Below, one piece after another: positions 52,016 to 63,479 of a DNA stretch of 64,000 nucleotides. The notes under the pieces are model-generated. The model was not told the DNA's origin. It made no database searches and was given only the letters and a program-made list of their open reading frames with translations. Where the stretch lies: assembly GCF_964204645.1 (NCBI RefSeq), contig NC_134033.1, positions 10,616,155 to 10,680,154 on the forward strand, in the 5' to 3' direction. The first letter of the stretch is position 1; each line of letters starts with the position of its first letter. Source of the DNA: Tubulanus polymorphus (Eukaryota > Nemertea > Palaeonemertea > Tubulaniformes > Tubulanidae). Both the position numbers and the translations under genes were made by a program.

Positions 52016-52828
52016 GACCGCTAGCAAACTTAATTGCTCCTTAAATACAGTAAATCGAAGAAAAAAAAACGACGTTGGAATAATGGCTTTCGCTTACAAC
52101 CTCTTCAATAATATGTTAATTGAAGTTATTTTCACGGAAATCCATATAACGTCTTTAAGGACGTATGGAGAACCACCTTTTCCAAGTTTCGATTCCAAAA
52201 TATTTTTGTCGGTAAAAATCTCGTCGTCGTTTGACTTAAGATCTTTAGTCGAATGACTCAATAACTAATGGCGAATATTATGATTACAAATCGCGTGATA
52301 AGTGAAAAGCGGCAAAACATATTTTTTAGATGATGAGTCTCTGCGAGTTGAGGCAGTCGCCTTCCGATCATCCGCCAGTCACCTGCGACCCCGGCGTCAT
52401 TTATCCACACGAATCGCCGGGAACCGTTTTTATTATTATGTATTATGAATATTTAACACCCGACCCGTGCGGCGGCGATTGTTGCGTAACCGCGGCCAGG
52501 ACGATACGTGAAGTAAATGAGTTGGAAATCGTTGCCCAGCCGTCAACGTGACTTATGACCAATTGAAACGAGCTTTATAATAATAATTGATAAATCTAGC
52601 GTTCTGAGAGCGGACTTAAGCCGGCCACAATACACCGGAAAACGCGATTCGGATACGGCATTGTGGAGCGGTCAGCGGGGTCATTATTGACCAGTGGATT
52701 GGTCATTATTCAAGGGCCAAAGTTGCACGATATTAATCACCGAACGGTCCTAGTTCTTAATGTCTTGTCCGAAATTTATATCCCTTACGTGGATTGTCAC
52801 CGCAAAACGATCAATCGTAGTTAATGAT

Positions 52829-52866
<38 letters not shown>

Positions 52867-53035
52867 TTATTGATTATAGAGAGGAGAGGTTGCCACCTTC
52901 ACAGCAGCAGCGATCAGGACCAGGCTCTCAATAACCCTCTATCCCTCTTAAAGGGCTGGGTGGGCTGTCATATTCCCCTCTTCGCTGGAAAGGAGGGTCC
53001 CCTCCCGCCGGAGATTCATCTATGTTGGCTTTATT
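52016..53035. other. Unique DNA, probably regulatory in part
   Basis: 52320-52830 is relatively CG-rich and free of repeats, with CACAATAC, GCATTGTGG and GATTGTCACC Sox-like words. (GA)n of about 32 bp at 52833-52864. Frames of up to about 97 codons lack recognisable domains. Confidence 0.35.
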
Positions 53036-53405
53036 TTGATTCACATGGGAGCAGCACTGCACGGTTCCTTACAAAATCTTAAATGATTTTTTTTTCGCTT
53101 TATTTTCAGATATAATTTGCAGCATAGTGTAAAAAAGCATAATACAAAATACAGTTAATTAGACTTGGGGTCGGTTGAAACTAATTTGTAGTTTATATAA
53201 AACAGGTCCCTCAAAAGAGAGAAGCGAAGAAGAAAAAAGAGAAAAGTAATAGATGTTTCCTTTTAATCCACATGGGGGCAGCACTACACAGCTCCTTAAA
53301 TAATGTCGGCTTCCGGTAAATCCGCATGGGGCCTGACGAATCGTAAATAATGACGGCTATCTTAAAATCCGCATGGGGGCAGCACCGCACGGTCCACTCG
53401 GAAAT
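53036..53405 (-). repeat. Cluster of four CATGGGGGCAGCAC repeats
   Basis: TCACATGGGAGCAGCACTGC (53040), CCACATGGGGGCAGCACTAC, CCGCATGGGGCC (shortened) and CCGCATGGGGGCAGCACCGC, each followed by ACGGT.C or ACAGCTCCTTA. Irregular spacing of about 60-220 bp. Origin unknown. Confidence 0.6.
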
Positions 53406-53890
53406 CGGAAATATCTTAATATACACGGATTCGAACCCGATCGTTAGAGACAATGAAACGGTTACATACGCGGATAAATAAATTAATTAACGTAGATCGT
53501 CGTCGCGGTAAACAACACGTGTTACTGCCGGTAATCCGATGGGAAAACTCTGCGTGTGTTTCCTCTATCGTCTAACAGCGTATGCCTGCGTTAATAATGC
53601 CCAACAGGCTCCAGAACTCGCTTTCAATGCACACCTGCACAACATTCATTGTCATTCGCTATCAATATTTCATAATTTCGACCATTGTCCGAACTATGGA
53701 CATGGCATCGATTTGCAGTATCCTATAGGGATAGCGTCGTTCATTCTATTGTATATAGTATCGTCTTAGTGGTGGTAGTTATAGATTTTACCCGTTCTCA
53801 GCTGTATATATCATTGTTCCGATTCTATTGTTCTCTCTCGGTGTCATATATGATTTAGAATAATCGTTTGTGAGAAAAACACAGCCCCTG
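53406..53890. other. Unique intergenic DNA
   Basis: GGATTCGAACCCGATCG at about 53428 resembles an inverted tRNA B box, but no A box or cloverleaf accompanies it. No gene recognised. Confidence 0.3.
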
Positions 53891-54100
53891 TGCGGGGGTC
53901 AGATACCCAACAACAGAGAACCGCCACGCGGGGACCAGATACCCAACTACAGAGCACTGCCGCGCGGGGACCAGATACCCAACTACAGAGCACCGCCACG
54001 CGGGGATCAGATACCCAACTACAGAGCACCGCCGCGCGGGGACCAGATACCCAACTACAGAGCACCGCCGCGCGGTGGTCAGATACCCGCCCACCAGAGC
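53891..54100 (+). repeat. 36-bp GC-rich minisatellite, 6 units
   Basis: Unit GGGGACCAGATACCCAACTA followed by CAGAGCACCGCCGCGC, highly conserved between units. 36 is a multiple of 3, so several frames on both strands stay open with 12-residue repeats (for example RGDQIPNYRAPP). This looks like an artefact of period and base composition, but coding is not excluded. Confidence 0.95.
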
Positions 54101-54772
54101 CTTGTGGTGGTCCAGCTCAAACCTTGTCCCATTTACCGTTGATAAAACCAAGACGACCAAAAACCTACATATTTATAGAGATGAAAATAAAAGTCTTATG
54201 AAGCACAATTCTGTTGTTGATGGGTGCAAAACGTATTCGAGAATATTTTTTTCATCGCTCATCGACGTCGAAGAACGTAATTACTTCTTTTTTTTAATGT
54301 ATACCGCGAGCTTCAAAAGAACTGTGTCGTCGTCACATCCCGCGGAGAGGCCGGGTAACGTTGAAAGCCTAATTACCTGTCGGTAATAACAGGGTAGGGT
54401 ACAGGTGTCATAGAACGGGTTGACCTAGATTCCGGCGCAGTCAGTCGCCCCGGGGAGTCGCGGCAGAGCGCCCATCAGACCATCCTGAATTACACCGGCG
54501 ACAACAAGATGGTTTCTTTACACGCCTGAATAGCGCTTAATTGTGCCTCGTTCGACGATAATTATCAGTAGTCGGTTCCCAACGGACGATTAGTGCGACA
54601 ACGACCGACCGGCTACGATTCTCCAAAGCACCGGTTATCATCGCAGGCATACATTATCATTATCTTGCACGGAGATATAGAAAACGTATTATTTATCATT
54701 AAAACAAGGATTATCGGACCGAGAGGAGAGAATTTCTATAATAAGAGCATCTAGAACGAAATTTGATAAATA
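54101..54772. other. Unique, relatively CG-rich DNA
   Basis: 54420-54660 has high complexity and contains GACAACAAGATGG, TAATTGTGCC and GATAATTATCA words. Possible regulatory sequence. No gene recognised. Confidence 0.35.
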
Positions 54773-54991
54773 CAGTCAAAGTTCGTTATAACGCTGTCAT
54801 CCTCTTTAATGACGTTGCTCACTTTAAGCATGGATTCCTAAACGAAAGTCCATGCTTTAATAAAGCAAACATTTTTCAGAGATCAGAACTTACTCAAATT
54901 CAATAAAAATGCCTTTCTTTATAACGTCAATTTCGTTATAACGCCATGTTTTTTAATTGGTCCCATCACTGGCATTATAAGTGTTCATTAC
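54773..54991 (+). mobile_element. Pogo/Tigger-like MITE, degenerate
   Basis: Begins CAGTCAAAGTTCGTTATAAC after a TA. The right end near ATTATAAGTGTTCATTACTG is a weak inverse of it. A TTCGTTATAACG word recurs inside at about 54933. No coding region. Confidence 0.5.
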
Positions 54992-55180
54992 TGTGCGTGC
55001 AAATCCCCATCGTCTAACAATGTGGAGCAACGATTCGACATGCCCTTCACTCTATATTTATTTCACATATGATTTTTAGGCCGAAGCCGTAGTAACCCAT
55101 CCGAAATACTTCTAATCATTTCTCGATAAACTTTTTGTTAATCTATTGTTGGATTTTCCTAGTTTAGTTGCTGCAACATA

Positions 55181-55569
55181 CAGTAAACCTTGCATAAGTC
55201 GTATTATTTGGGACCAGCAAAAAATATCCGAATTAAAAAAAACCGACTATGGGCAAATGGGGTTTTTCACTTTTTTAGTAAAAAATCATATATGGCCATA
55301 GAAAAACGTCACTGAATGGAATAAAAATAAAACTTGAAAATGAATGAAAGTCACGTGTTTATTTATTTACTATTTCAACATAATATCCTGGTTATGATGA
55401 AGCCTATTTTTAACATCTGAAAGAAAAGTGTAATTTTATACATGATTAATAAATGATCAGACTTTGAGACATTTACTTGAAAATAAGAAGAAAAAAGCGG
55501 GACCTCTGAATTTATACGACTTGTCAGTTTATCCGACGTTTTGCGGATCCGACCTATGCAAGGTTTATG
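55181..55569 (+). mobile_element. 389-bp pogo/Tigger-like MITE flanked by TA
   Basis: Left end CAGTAAACCTTGCATAAGTC, right end GACCTATGCAAGGTTTATG; the ends are complementary over about 22 bp with one indel and one substitution, and both are flanked by TA. Such ends with a TA duplication are typical of Tc1/mariner-superfamily pogo/Tigger elements. No transposase frame, so non-autonomous. Confidence 0.75.
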
Positions 55570-56159
55570 TAATGTGTGAACTGATCTAGACTGATAGTGA
55601 AATCTCAGATTAAACAGTGAAAAACCCACAGTTCATATTGAAAAGATCATTTTCTAACAGTCTCGGGGTTTTCAGAGAAACCAATATGATATGATAATGC
55701 ATTACAGCGATTTAAAACTAATGTTACCGAGGAAAGATGGGGACAGGAGCTAAGAAACAATCGATAAGACAATATCAACTGTGGATTTTCCACGTTTTGT
55801 TGCGGCAACTCGGTTAGCTGAATCTGTGTTTATAACATGGATAGGGAGTTCGATTGCAAGTTAAGCCAACTTCAGAATTCTATGGTTAACACCAGTAAGA
55901 GCTCGGCTCAGAGCCGGAGACGTGCGGTTTTTTTGACCTGGTTCAATCAGATATGGAAGACAAGCCCTGGGCCTAGTTCCAACTTTCCAGCTGAATTTCA
56001 GATAAATTCACAATACATTGTTACCGGTTTTTATTGCAGTTCTAGCCAAAATCACGTGTAAAATTCACTCTATAAATGGCTCTATAATCCTATTCAAAGA
56101 AAATGTTTTTATTCTAACGTTGTATCTTTGGGCAGTAAATGACAGATAATTAACTGTTA
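55570..56159. other. Unique intergenic DNA
   Basis: Nothing recognised; short frames have no domain. Confidence 0.3.
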
Positions 56160-56400
56160 GTTAACTAGATTTTATTACATTTTTTGCTTCTAGTGCAATG
56201 TAGTTTCATCAGATACACGAATGAGTAAAGTACTGTGTCAGTGAACTAGATTTCATGAGAGATTATATTTTTCGCTACTAGTGCAGTGTTGCTAGGACAT
56301 GAGTTAAGTACTGTATAAGTTAACTAGATTTTATAAGAAATCACGAGCTTTCGATACTAGTGCAACGAGTAGCTTCATCGGGTACATGAGTGAATCTTGG
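56160..56400 (+). repeat. Three diverged tandem units of about 80 bp
   Basis: GTTAACTAGATTTTA (56160), GTGAACTAGATTTCA (56241) and GTTAACTAGATTTTA (56318), each followed by CTAGTGCA and ACATGAGT-type words. Confidence 0.8.
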
Positions 56401-57334
56401 ACCATTATATACATGTAAACACTGTTGGTGTTAATCAGAAGATAGATATATCGCAGGTATGTTTTTTTTTGAGTGAATGCGCGAGAAGCGTTACCGTCTA
56501 ATTTCACGTTACAATAAGTATCACCAGACGGTACAGGAAGTATCCTTGAATCAATCAAAATGGCGGCGGCGCTGGATGAACAAAAATCATCGAGCTCGAT
56601 TTTCCGGGCATGTGCGTCTATTGTAAATGGAGACGCGCGCAAGTGGCCGCAAAAACCATTGAATAACTCCGTAGCGTCATTTAAAAAGTGATTCTAATGC
56701 TTTAATGACATTGAAGTTTCTTTTTGTGGGTGATAGAAAAAAGTTTTAGAAATGATAGAATAATACGTTTGGCGTGTTCAAGTTTAACAACAGTTAAAAC
56801 TGTTTATTATTCAGTTAGGTCACTAAGGGCGACGGTTAACAATACACGCCGGTATTTTAAACTTTTGAAAATTAATGTTTTCCCTAATTTTCTCTCAATT
56901 TTATCGAGGTTGGAATGACTTCATTCGCCGCACAAAGGGACATACGTTACTTGTGTACATATCTGAATAGGAATAGGTACTATATAGTTGTGTATGTCTT
57001 TTAGCCACGTGGACACAAAAAAAAATCATTTTGTCCCTTTGACAAACAACTCAAGCTCCACACACACACAAAACCACAAAGCAATATTCCACAGTCTATC
57101 ATTGCATTTGTAACAAAAACCTTTGTAAAAGCTGTATTTGTAATTATTTAAGGCGAATAATGCTGAGTATGTTCGAAATTGTTTGAAAGTGTGTTTAAAA
57201 GTAAAATGGCGTCGGGGTGGTCCTTGCACGGGTCTATATGTTCGAAAAGATTTCGCTGCAAAAATACGGAGTTTAACTAAAATATGGTTCAATATCGGTG
57301 GCAATCAACAACCAGCTCGATCGTAACCCAAAAC
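56401..57334. other. Unique intergenic DNA
   Basis: No gene recognised. A short ACACAC run at about 57060-57070. Confidence 0.3.
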
Positions 57335-57440
57335 CTAGCAAGCTTCGAACCATGGCGACAACCAGCGTGCCAGCTAAGCATGTTTACCACTAGACTATAA
57401 AGCATGGGACTGATCGTGTTAAGTTTGTCTGGTCAGTATG
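57335..57440 (-). mobile_element. tRNA-derived SINE, copy 3
   Basis: Minus strand: A box TAGTCTAGTGGTAAACATG (plus 57379-57397) and B box GGTTCGAAGC (plus 57342-57351). Its head region runs straight into the minisatellite at 57441-57720. Confidence 0.7.
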
Positions 57441-57720
57441 GTTACTGCCGTCACCAGTCAGGTATGGAGACTGGTGTCCAGTCAGGTTGAGCGACTGGTG
57501 ACCAGTGAGGTTTAGTCAGGTGTGGTGCCTGGTGACCAGTCTGGTGACTGATGGCCAGTTGGGTGGGGTGACTGGTGACTAGTCTGGTGTGGAAACTGGT
57601 GACTAGTCTGGTGACTAATGGCCAGTCAGATGTGGTGACCGGTACCAATCAGGCCGTGGAGACTGGTGACTAGTCTGGTGTGGTGACTGGTGACTTGTCT
57701 GGTGTGGTGACTCTACTAAA
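57441..57720. repeat. GACTGGTGACTAGTCTGGTG minisatellite
   Basis: Irregular tandem words GGTGACTGGTGACTAGTC and CCAGTCAGGTGTGG. The CAGTCAGGTGTGG word equals the head of the neighbouring and other SINEs, so the array probably grew from the SINE 5' end. Confidence 0.88.
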
Positions 57721-58384
57721 ACCATACCCGCCATCATAATCGGATTGAAACAGTTCTGGTTCATTGCCAGAAATCTATTTCAATTTCAGGCAGTTTATCT
57801 ACTATAAAACTCACAATTCTAAGCAAAAATAAAAACAAAAACATGCAAACCATTTGAAATATAAATTGGTGAATCGATTAAAAATGAATTGCTAGCCCTT
57901 AAAGTACGAAATGTTCGAACCCAAATACAAATTTTCTAGCACGCAGATTTCATCTCAACATTGTCAAAAAAATGAGATATGTATATATTGAGGGCAGCAG
58001 CGGTGATAGAGCGAACAAAGACTTGAAGCCGCTGATAAAATAGTTACAAGAGTTTGAACAACTTTAGTTACATATACTTCAGGTTTAGGAGAGAAAGAGG
58101 GATGCCAATACACGTTCTGTATGAGAAACGCAGCAATGTTTGTATAGTTATTTCCCCTCCCAGACACTTCATCGTGTAACCCATCGATACAATACCTCGC
58201 AAAACTATCCGCATCCTATAGTAGTTAAGTGAGGACAAATTCTATGAAAACTAAAAGATGATTCTAGAAATTGTTACAGATATGTTTCACTGTATGTATG
58301 ATAATGTAAATCATTTTGAGAAACATTTGCCTCGGTATTCTTTTTAAAAATGTCTTAAATTGATGAGTTACTGAATCTAGAAGT
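57721..58384. other. Unique intergenic DNA
   Basis: AT-rich; nothing recognised. Confidence 0.3.
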
Positions 58385-58790
58385 TGGACTGAACTATGAA
58401 CTCAGGAGCCAGTTCCACAGTGTGTGAGTAAGAGTTAACTAGAAGTTAGACGTAACTCTGAACTTAGGATCGAGGACCCAGTTCTAAAGTTGTGAGTTAA
58501 GATCCCAGAACTGTGGAACTGGATCCAGAACTGTGAAACTGAATCCAGAACTGTTGAACTGTCTGTGAAACTGGGTCCAGAACTGTGGAACTGAATTCAA
58601 AACTGTGGAACTGTGAAACTGGGTCGTGAACTGTGGAACTGAATCCAGAACTGTGGAACTGCATCCAGAACTGTGGCATTGGGTCCAGAACTGTGGAACT
58701 GAATCCAGAACTGTTGAACTGTGAAACTGGGTCCAGAACTGTGGAACTGAATCCAAAACTGTGGAACTGAATCCGTTCTGGAAAAATGGG
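58385..58790 (-). repeat. Family B minisatellite, unit about 20-22 bp
   Basis: More than ten copies of GAACTGTGGAACTGAATCCA with variants CTGGGTCCA and TGTGAAACTG. It is the inverse complement of the CTGGATCCAGTTCCACAG core at 49566-50246. Confidence 0.93.
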
Positions 58791-59906
58791 CCCATATCGC
58801 TAGGATCGGCTAGAAGCGAAAGGATTTTTAAATCAATTTTTTGTGAAAATTGTTTTTTTTAACTGCAGCCAGCAGTGAATTGAGTTTGGACGTTTATTTT
58901 TCTATTTCGGACAAGGAACTAATATCGTGTTTATCGGAGAATTTCGACATCGGTAAACTGTTTAACGAATGATCGAAATCGCGTGATAATTACCGTTTTT
59001 ATCAGACGGTAAATAAATGAAACTGCAGAGAAATTGTGTGAAATTTCTCCAATCAGAAATAGATCAATCAATCTTATCATTGAATAAACAAGCCCATCAC
59101 CTATTTCATATTCATCGGCTGGTGTTTCGACATTTAGGAAGCGGCCTTGAAAGCTTTTTAAGTCAACATGATTAAACCAGACAGATAATTGCCCAGTGCC
59201 AATTTTCTGGGTTCAAAACAAGTTCGAATCTGCTCTGGTTATTTGAAATTATCAATTAATTTCAACTGAACCGAACACCGTGGAACACTGCGGGTCCTGG
59301 TATCCAGTCCCTGAATTATGAATAAGATAGGCTCTCTGAGTTGAAATTAGTTCACAGGTTCCCGAGGCCTGGACCCCAGTTAGAATTGATTTTTATCTTT
59401 TACAGCGCATACTTAAAAATGGCAATCAGTTCGATTTACATCAGTATGAAATAATCATGAGCTGATAAAACAGTAATTTAAAAAACTTGGAGAATGAACA
59501 TTAAGTTAACATTTGCAGGCGGCCAAATATGAATTTTCCTAAAAAAAAGTTTTCCAATTATTGAACGCATTGAGCATTGAACTGAATTTGTCTAATATTC
59601 AAGGGCAGTTGGTTCCACTAGACAGGTGCTAAAAACTTAAATGCCCTTCGTCTATATTGTGCGCTTCGTTCCACGGTATTGCTGGTCAGATTCAACTCGA
59701 ACCTTCTACCTTGAAATGAATTCATCGCATTACAACTTTCGTGGACGATATTTGGTAAATTTCAATAGAATCATAGTGAAATATAAACATTCGAAAGTTA
59801 CTAAATGCATCTTTCATTTTGTGGTCCGTGTCGGATTATTGCACCGCCCTGTATTTTGAGTGTAATCGAGGCACTGTATTGTTTACGGAGACCGAGGACT
59901 CTACCT
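58791..59906. other. Unique intergenic DNA
   Basis: No gene or strong repeat recognised. Confidence 0.3.
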
Positions 59907-60005
59907 CTTACTCTCTCCACTCTCTCTGCTACTCTCTCCCTCTCTCTTTCTACCTCTTACTCTCTCTCCCTCTCTCTCGCACTCTCTCTCCCTCTCTCTC
60001 TGCTC
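59907..60005. repeat. Homopyrimidine (CT) tract, about 100 bp
   Basis: CTCTCTCCCTCTCTC with a few TACC/GCA interruptions. Confidence 0.92.
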
Positions 60006-60312
60006 ACTTCTTTCCATCTAGTCGATCAAACATCGCACATCTCAATTCGAATTTCAAGCAGTTTTGACCCAGAATAACTGTATCAAAAACCGTTTTAAGT
60101 GACACTTCAGAAATTATGCTACCGTATTTTTACCGGCCCTATATGTTTGCGTACGTATATATGTGTTACTTGTCGCTACTCCTATTTCCTGAATTGTTTT
60201 ATACCCAAAACAATCATGGGTCTTATCATAGACTTACAAGTCCACGATCGTCTAATCGTGGACCTTTAAACTAAACACGTAAGTCGCCATGGTTCCCGTT
60301 GATGAGACACTT

Positions 60313-60555
60313 TGTCCGTGTTGTAACATTACGAAAATCGCAAAACATAGACGAAAAATAAAGTCCGAAAATGTGTCCTTAAGCTGGTAGTTTTAATCAA
60401 CGTTTCGACTATTATCTAATATTCCGTATTCCGAATATTTCGAATGATAGTTTATATAGTCGAAACGTTGAAAGATACTACCAGCTTAGGGAAACATTTT
60501 CGGAGTTTATTTTTCCTCTATATTGTGGGATTTTCGTGATGTTATCTCCATGGTA
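60313..60555. repeat. Head-to-head palindrome of two Penelope-like tails (arms about 100 bp)
   Basis: The left arm (60313-60413) and right arm (60456-60553) are inverted complements: for example TAGTCGAAACGTTGAAAG on the right against AATCAACGTTTCGACTA on the left. They share the CTACCAGCTTA, ACATTTTCGGA and GATTTTCGT blocks. The arms are about 80-85% identical by eye, with a 42-bp centre. Confidence 0.75.
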
Positions 60556-61100
60556 TCGCGATCAAATTCGCTGAAGTCACCATAGTAATGTGACGATCAT
60601 CATTTTGATGACTTATCCCAATGACGACATACACTTAGTGAAGTGAAAAAGAAATACACGTTTGGACTTACAAATAGAGAAGACTTCAGTAATGTGACGA
60701 CTCCTGTACAAATGACGACTTACACTTAGTAAAGTGAATTGAGACTCGAAAATACAGACAACTTCGGTTTTGTGACAACTTGTACTTTAGTAAATTGAAT
60801 AAGCAATACAAATTGGGACCCAAAATAAAATGACGACTGCAGAAATGCGACTTTCACTTGATTAAATTGGTAAATTGAATACAAATTTGAGACTCGAGTC
60901 TAAAGTAGTAATTTCAGCTTATAAGTCCATAGGTCTAATCAAATTACGGTCAAATTCGCTGCTGAATTTGTCGTATGTGACGACCATATTGTTGATGACT
61001 TATCGAAATGACGACTTAACACTTAGTAAATTGAAACAGAAATATGAATTGAGAATCTAAAATAGAGATGATTCCAGTGACTTATCAGATGACGACAGTT
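60556..61100 (+). repeat. Degenerate tandem repeat, unit about 90-100 bp
   Basis: ATGACGACTTACACTTAGTA, AATTGAGACTCGAAAA and GTGACGAC words recur five or six times. CAAATTCGCTG at 60566 and 60951 marks a longer 384-bp spacing. Confidence 0.75.
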
Positions 61101-61599
61101 TAACCGATTTTACGGTATCAGTTTCGTATCGAAGCGGATTGCGGGAGAGGTCGATCACGGGACCACCAAACCGGAACAACAACACTTTGTCCGAATTACA
61201 AAACGCGAAACCATTCTAAAACCTATACAAACAGGAACTGAAATGATGAAGAGGACGATTTAGAGGATGAGCCCTCATAAACGATTAAACTGCGTTCTAG
61301 AAATAGCGTGTGACTGTTGCGCTGAAACAGGAAGTACCGGCTACTTGTAACTTCCGTTCTGTCTGTTGTTTACTATGTGCGGGCTGTTGACGGTATTTGT
61401 ATAGGGACCACTTTAATCTCCCGCAGTTTTATATCACACACCAATCATCAGTATAATTATCAATATACGATTATTATTCAGAAATAAATAATTTCGACGT
61501 GAAAGTATTATTTTTTCACACGGACGCAATTAAAACGTTTTAACTATAGAATAATTTCCCCGGTACAAGTGTTCTAGAATCTCTTCTACGGGAGAAACA
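61101..61599. other. Unique intergenic DNA
   Basis: Nothing recognised. Confidence 0.3.
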
Positions 61600-62615
61600 T
61601 GTCCCTGTTTAAAGCGAGGGACTCTAAACCTGTGCCTGGTACAAGCGAGGTATACTGAAAACCTCTGGTAAGCAAGCTGCTATAAACCTGCCTCTGGTAA
61701 GCAAGGTATACTGTAGACCTGCCTCTGGTAAGCAAGGAACTGTAAACATGCCTCTGGTAAGCGAGGTACTATAAACCTGCCCCTGGTAAGCGAGGTATAC
61801 TGTTCAGGCCCCTGTCACCTCATTGTTTGTAATTTACTATTGTTATTATTAATCTTGTACATATTGATGGTGACAAATAAACTACTATACTACTATACTG
61901 TAAACCTGCCTCTGGTAAGTGAGGTATACTGTAAATCTACCCCTAGTAAGCGAGGTACTATAAACCTGCCTCTGGTAAGCGAGGTACTGTAAACCTGCCT
62001 CTGGTAAGCAAGGTATACTGTAGACCTGCCTCTGGTAAGCGAGGGACTGTAAACCTGCCTCTGGTAAGTGAGGTACTATAACACTGCCCCTGGTAAGCGA
62101 GGTATACTGTCAACCTGCCTCTGGTAAGCGAGGTATACTGTATGTCTGCCCCTGGTAAGCGAGGTACTATAAACCTGCCTCTGGTAAGCGAGGTACTGTA
62201 AACCTGCCTCTGGTAAGCGATATACTGTAAATCTGTTCCTAGTAAGCGAGGTAGGTATACTGTAAACCTGTCCCTGGTAAGCGAGGTAACCAAAACCTAT
62301 CCTTGTTAAGGCGAGGTACTCAAAACCTGCCCCTGGTAAGCGAGGTACTCAAAACTTGCCCTTGGAAAGCGAGGTACTCAAAACCTGCCCCTGGTAAGCG
62401 AGGTACTCAAAACCTGCCCCTGGTAAGCGAGTGTAAAGCTGCGTCTGGAAAGAGATAGTTAACCTCCCGCTGGTAAGCGCGGTACTGTAAACCTGCCTCT
62501 GGTAAGCGAGGTACTGTGACCTGCCTCTGGTAAGCTAGGTACTGTAAAACCTGCCCCTGGTAAGCGATCAGGACTCGTGGAAACTTGTCCCTCTGGGACC
62601 GTACCCGCCCCTCTG
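61600..62615 (+). repeat. 29-31-bp minisatellite, about 30 units, with an internal unique insert
   Basis: Unit CCTGCCTCTGGTAAGCGAGG, then TACTGTAAA or TATACTGTAAA. Every unit carries GGTAAG, a 5' splice-site-like word. An insert of about 80 bp at 61806-61886 is unrelated and contains AATAAA. Minus-strand repetitive frames over it are artefacts. Confidence 0.95.
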
Positions 62616-63299
62616 GTAAGCGAGAGGAATGAGCGTATTTATAAACACGAAAAGTGGTCGATGAATTATCATGCGGTAGAATTTCTCTCGAGCACTACAC
62701 CGGAAGTTACTTATCCACTTCCGTCTGCGGCGCGCACGTCGCGTCAGGCAGGCCACAGGAAATTCGGCGATGTTCTGAACGCGGTTCGCGGCGCAGCGCG
62801 ACGCAGCGCGACTCGGAAATGATGAGATACACGACCCGACGAACAAAAGATTCGATACGTGGCAAATTGAGAGGATTTTCGTGTCGGTTCGAGTCCGTAA
62901 ATTAACATGCATATTTAATAATGAGCCCTTTATGAGAGACGTCACACACGTAACGGAAATGTGGTGGTATAGCTCTAAAACCCCGAGTCTGCCCGCGTGT
63001 GTGACTAGTGTGTGGACCGTACTATATGCTGCACTGGTGAAATTCGAGTCTATAAAATCGATTATTGTAACTGCGCATTAAAATCAATCGTACAATAGAC
63101 TCTGATGAAGCGGTTGATGTTTCTGCTGCTGCTGCTGTACTGTTGAAATAAAAATGCGTCTTCTCCTCTCTGACTCGACGCGCTGTGTGTGTTTGTTTCA
63201 ATCGGACACAATTTATCAATTATCAAATGAAAAGCCGCACAGAGACTCGACTCCGAGTCTAATGGGGAAAAAATGACTGATCCATCTCTGCAATCTGAT
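62616..63299. other. Unique, relatively CG-rich DNA
   Basis: 62680-62880 is rich in GCGCG words and has overlapping frames on both strands of up to about 125 codons (minus, 62568-62945), without recognisable domains. (CTG)n of about five units at 63124-63138. Confidence 0.35.
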
Positions 63300-63440
63300 A
63301 TCGACCCAGTTCCACAGGTCTGTGTTAAGATTTGATAGTTCATTAATTGAAAATGAACAGCAGAGTTAACTCTATCTGTGGAACTGGATCCAGAGTTTGG
63401 AGTTTACTCAAACTCACAACTGTGGAACTGGAATTTTTGT
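63300..63440. repeat. Family B inverted ends
   Basis: GACCCAGTTCCACAGGTCTG at the left, CTGTGGAACTGGATCCAG and AACTGTGGAACTGG at the right: inverted copies of the same end word about 75 bp apart. Confidence 0.65.
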
Positions 63441-63479
63441 TCTATTGTAAATACATGAATTTTATAAAATGCTTTCTTA

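Noticed and set aside
53425-53450. Inverted GGTTCGAATCC B box
   Set aside because: No A box at a workable distance; the similar word at about 27666 also stands alone.
25165-57440. tRNA genes at the A/B-box pairs
   Set aside because: No complete cloverleaf or acceptor stem; shared non-tRNA flanks show they are SINEs.
62568-62945. Overlapping open frames on both strands, up to 125 codons
   Set aside because: The region is CG-rich, so stop codons are rare; none of the frames shows a domain and they conflict with each other.
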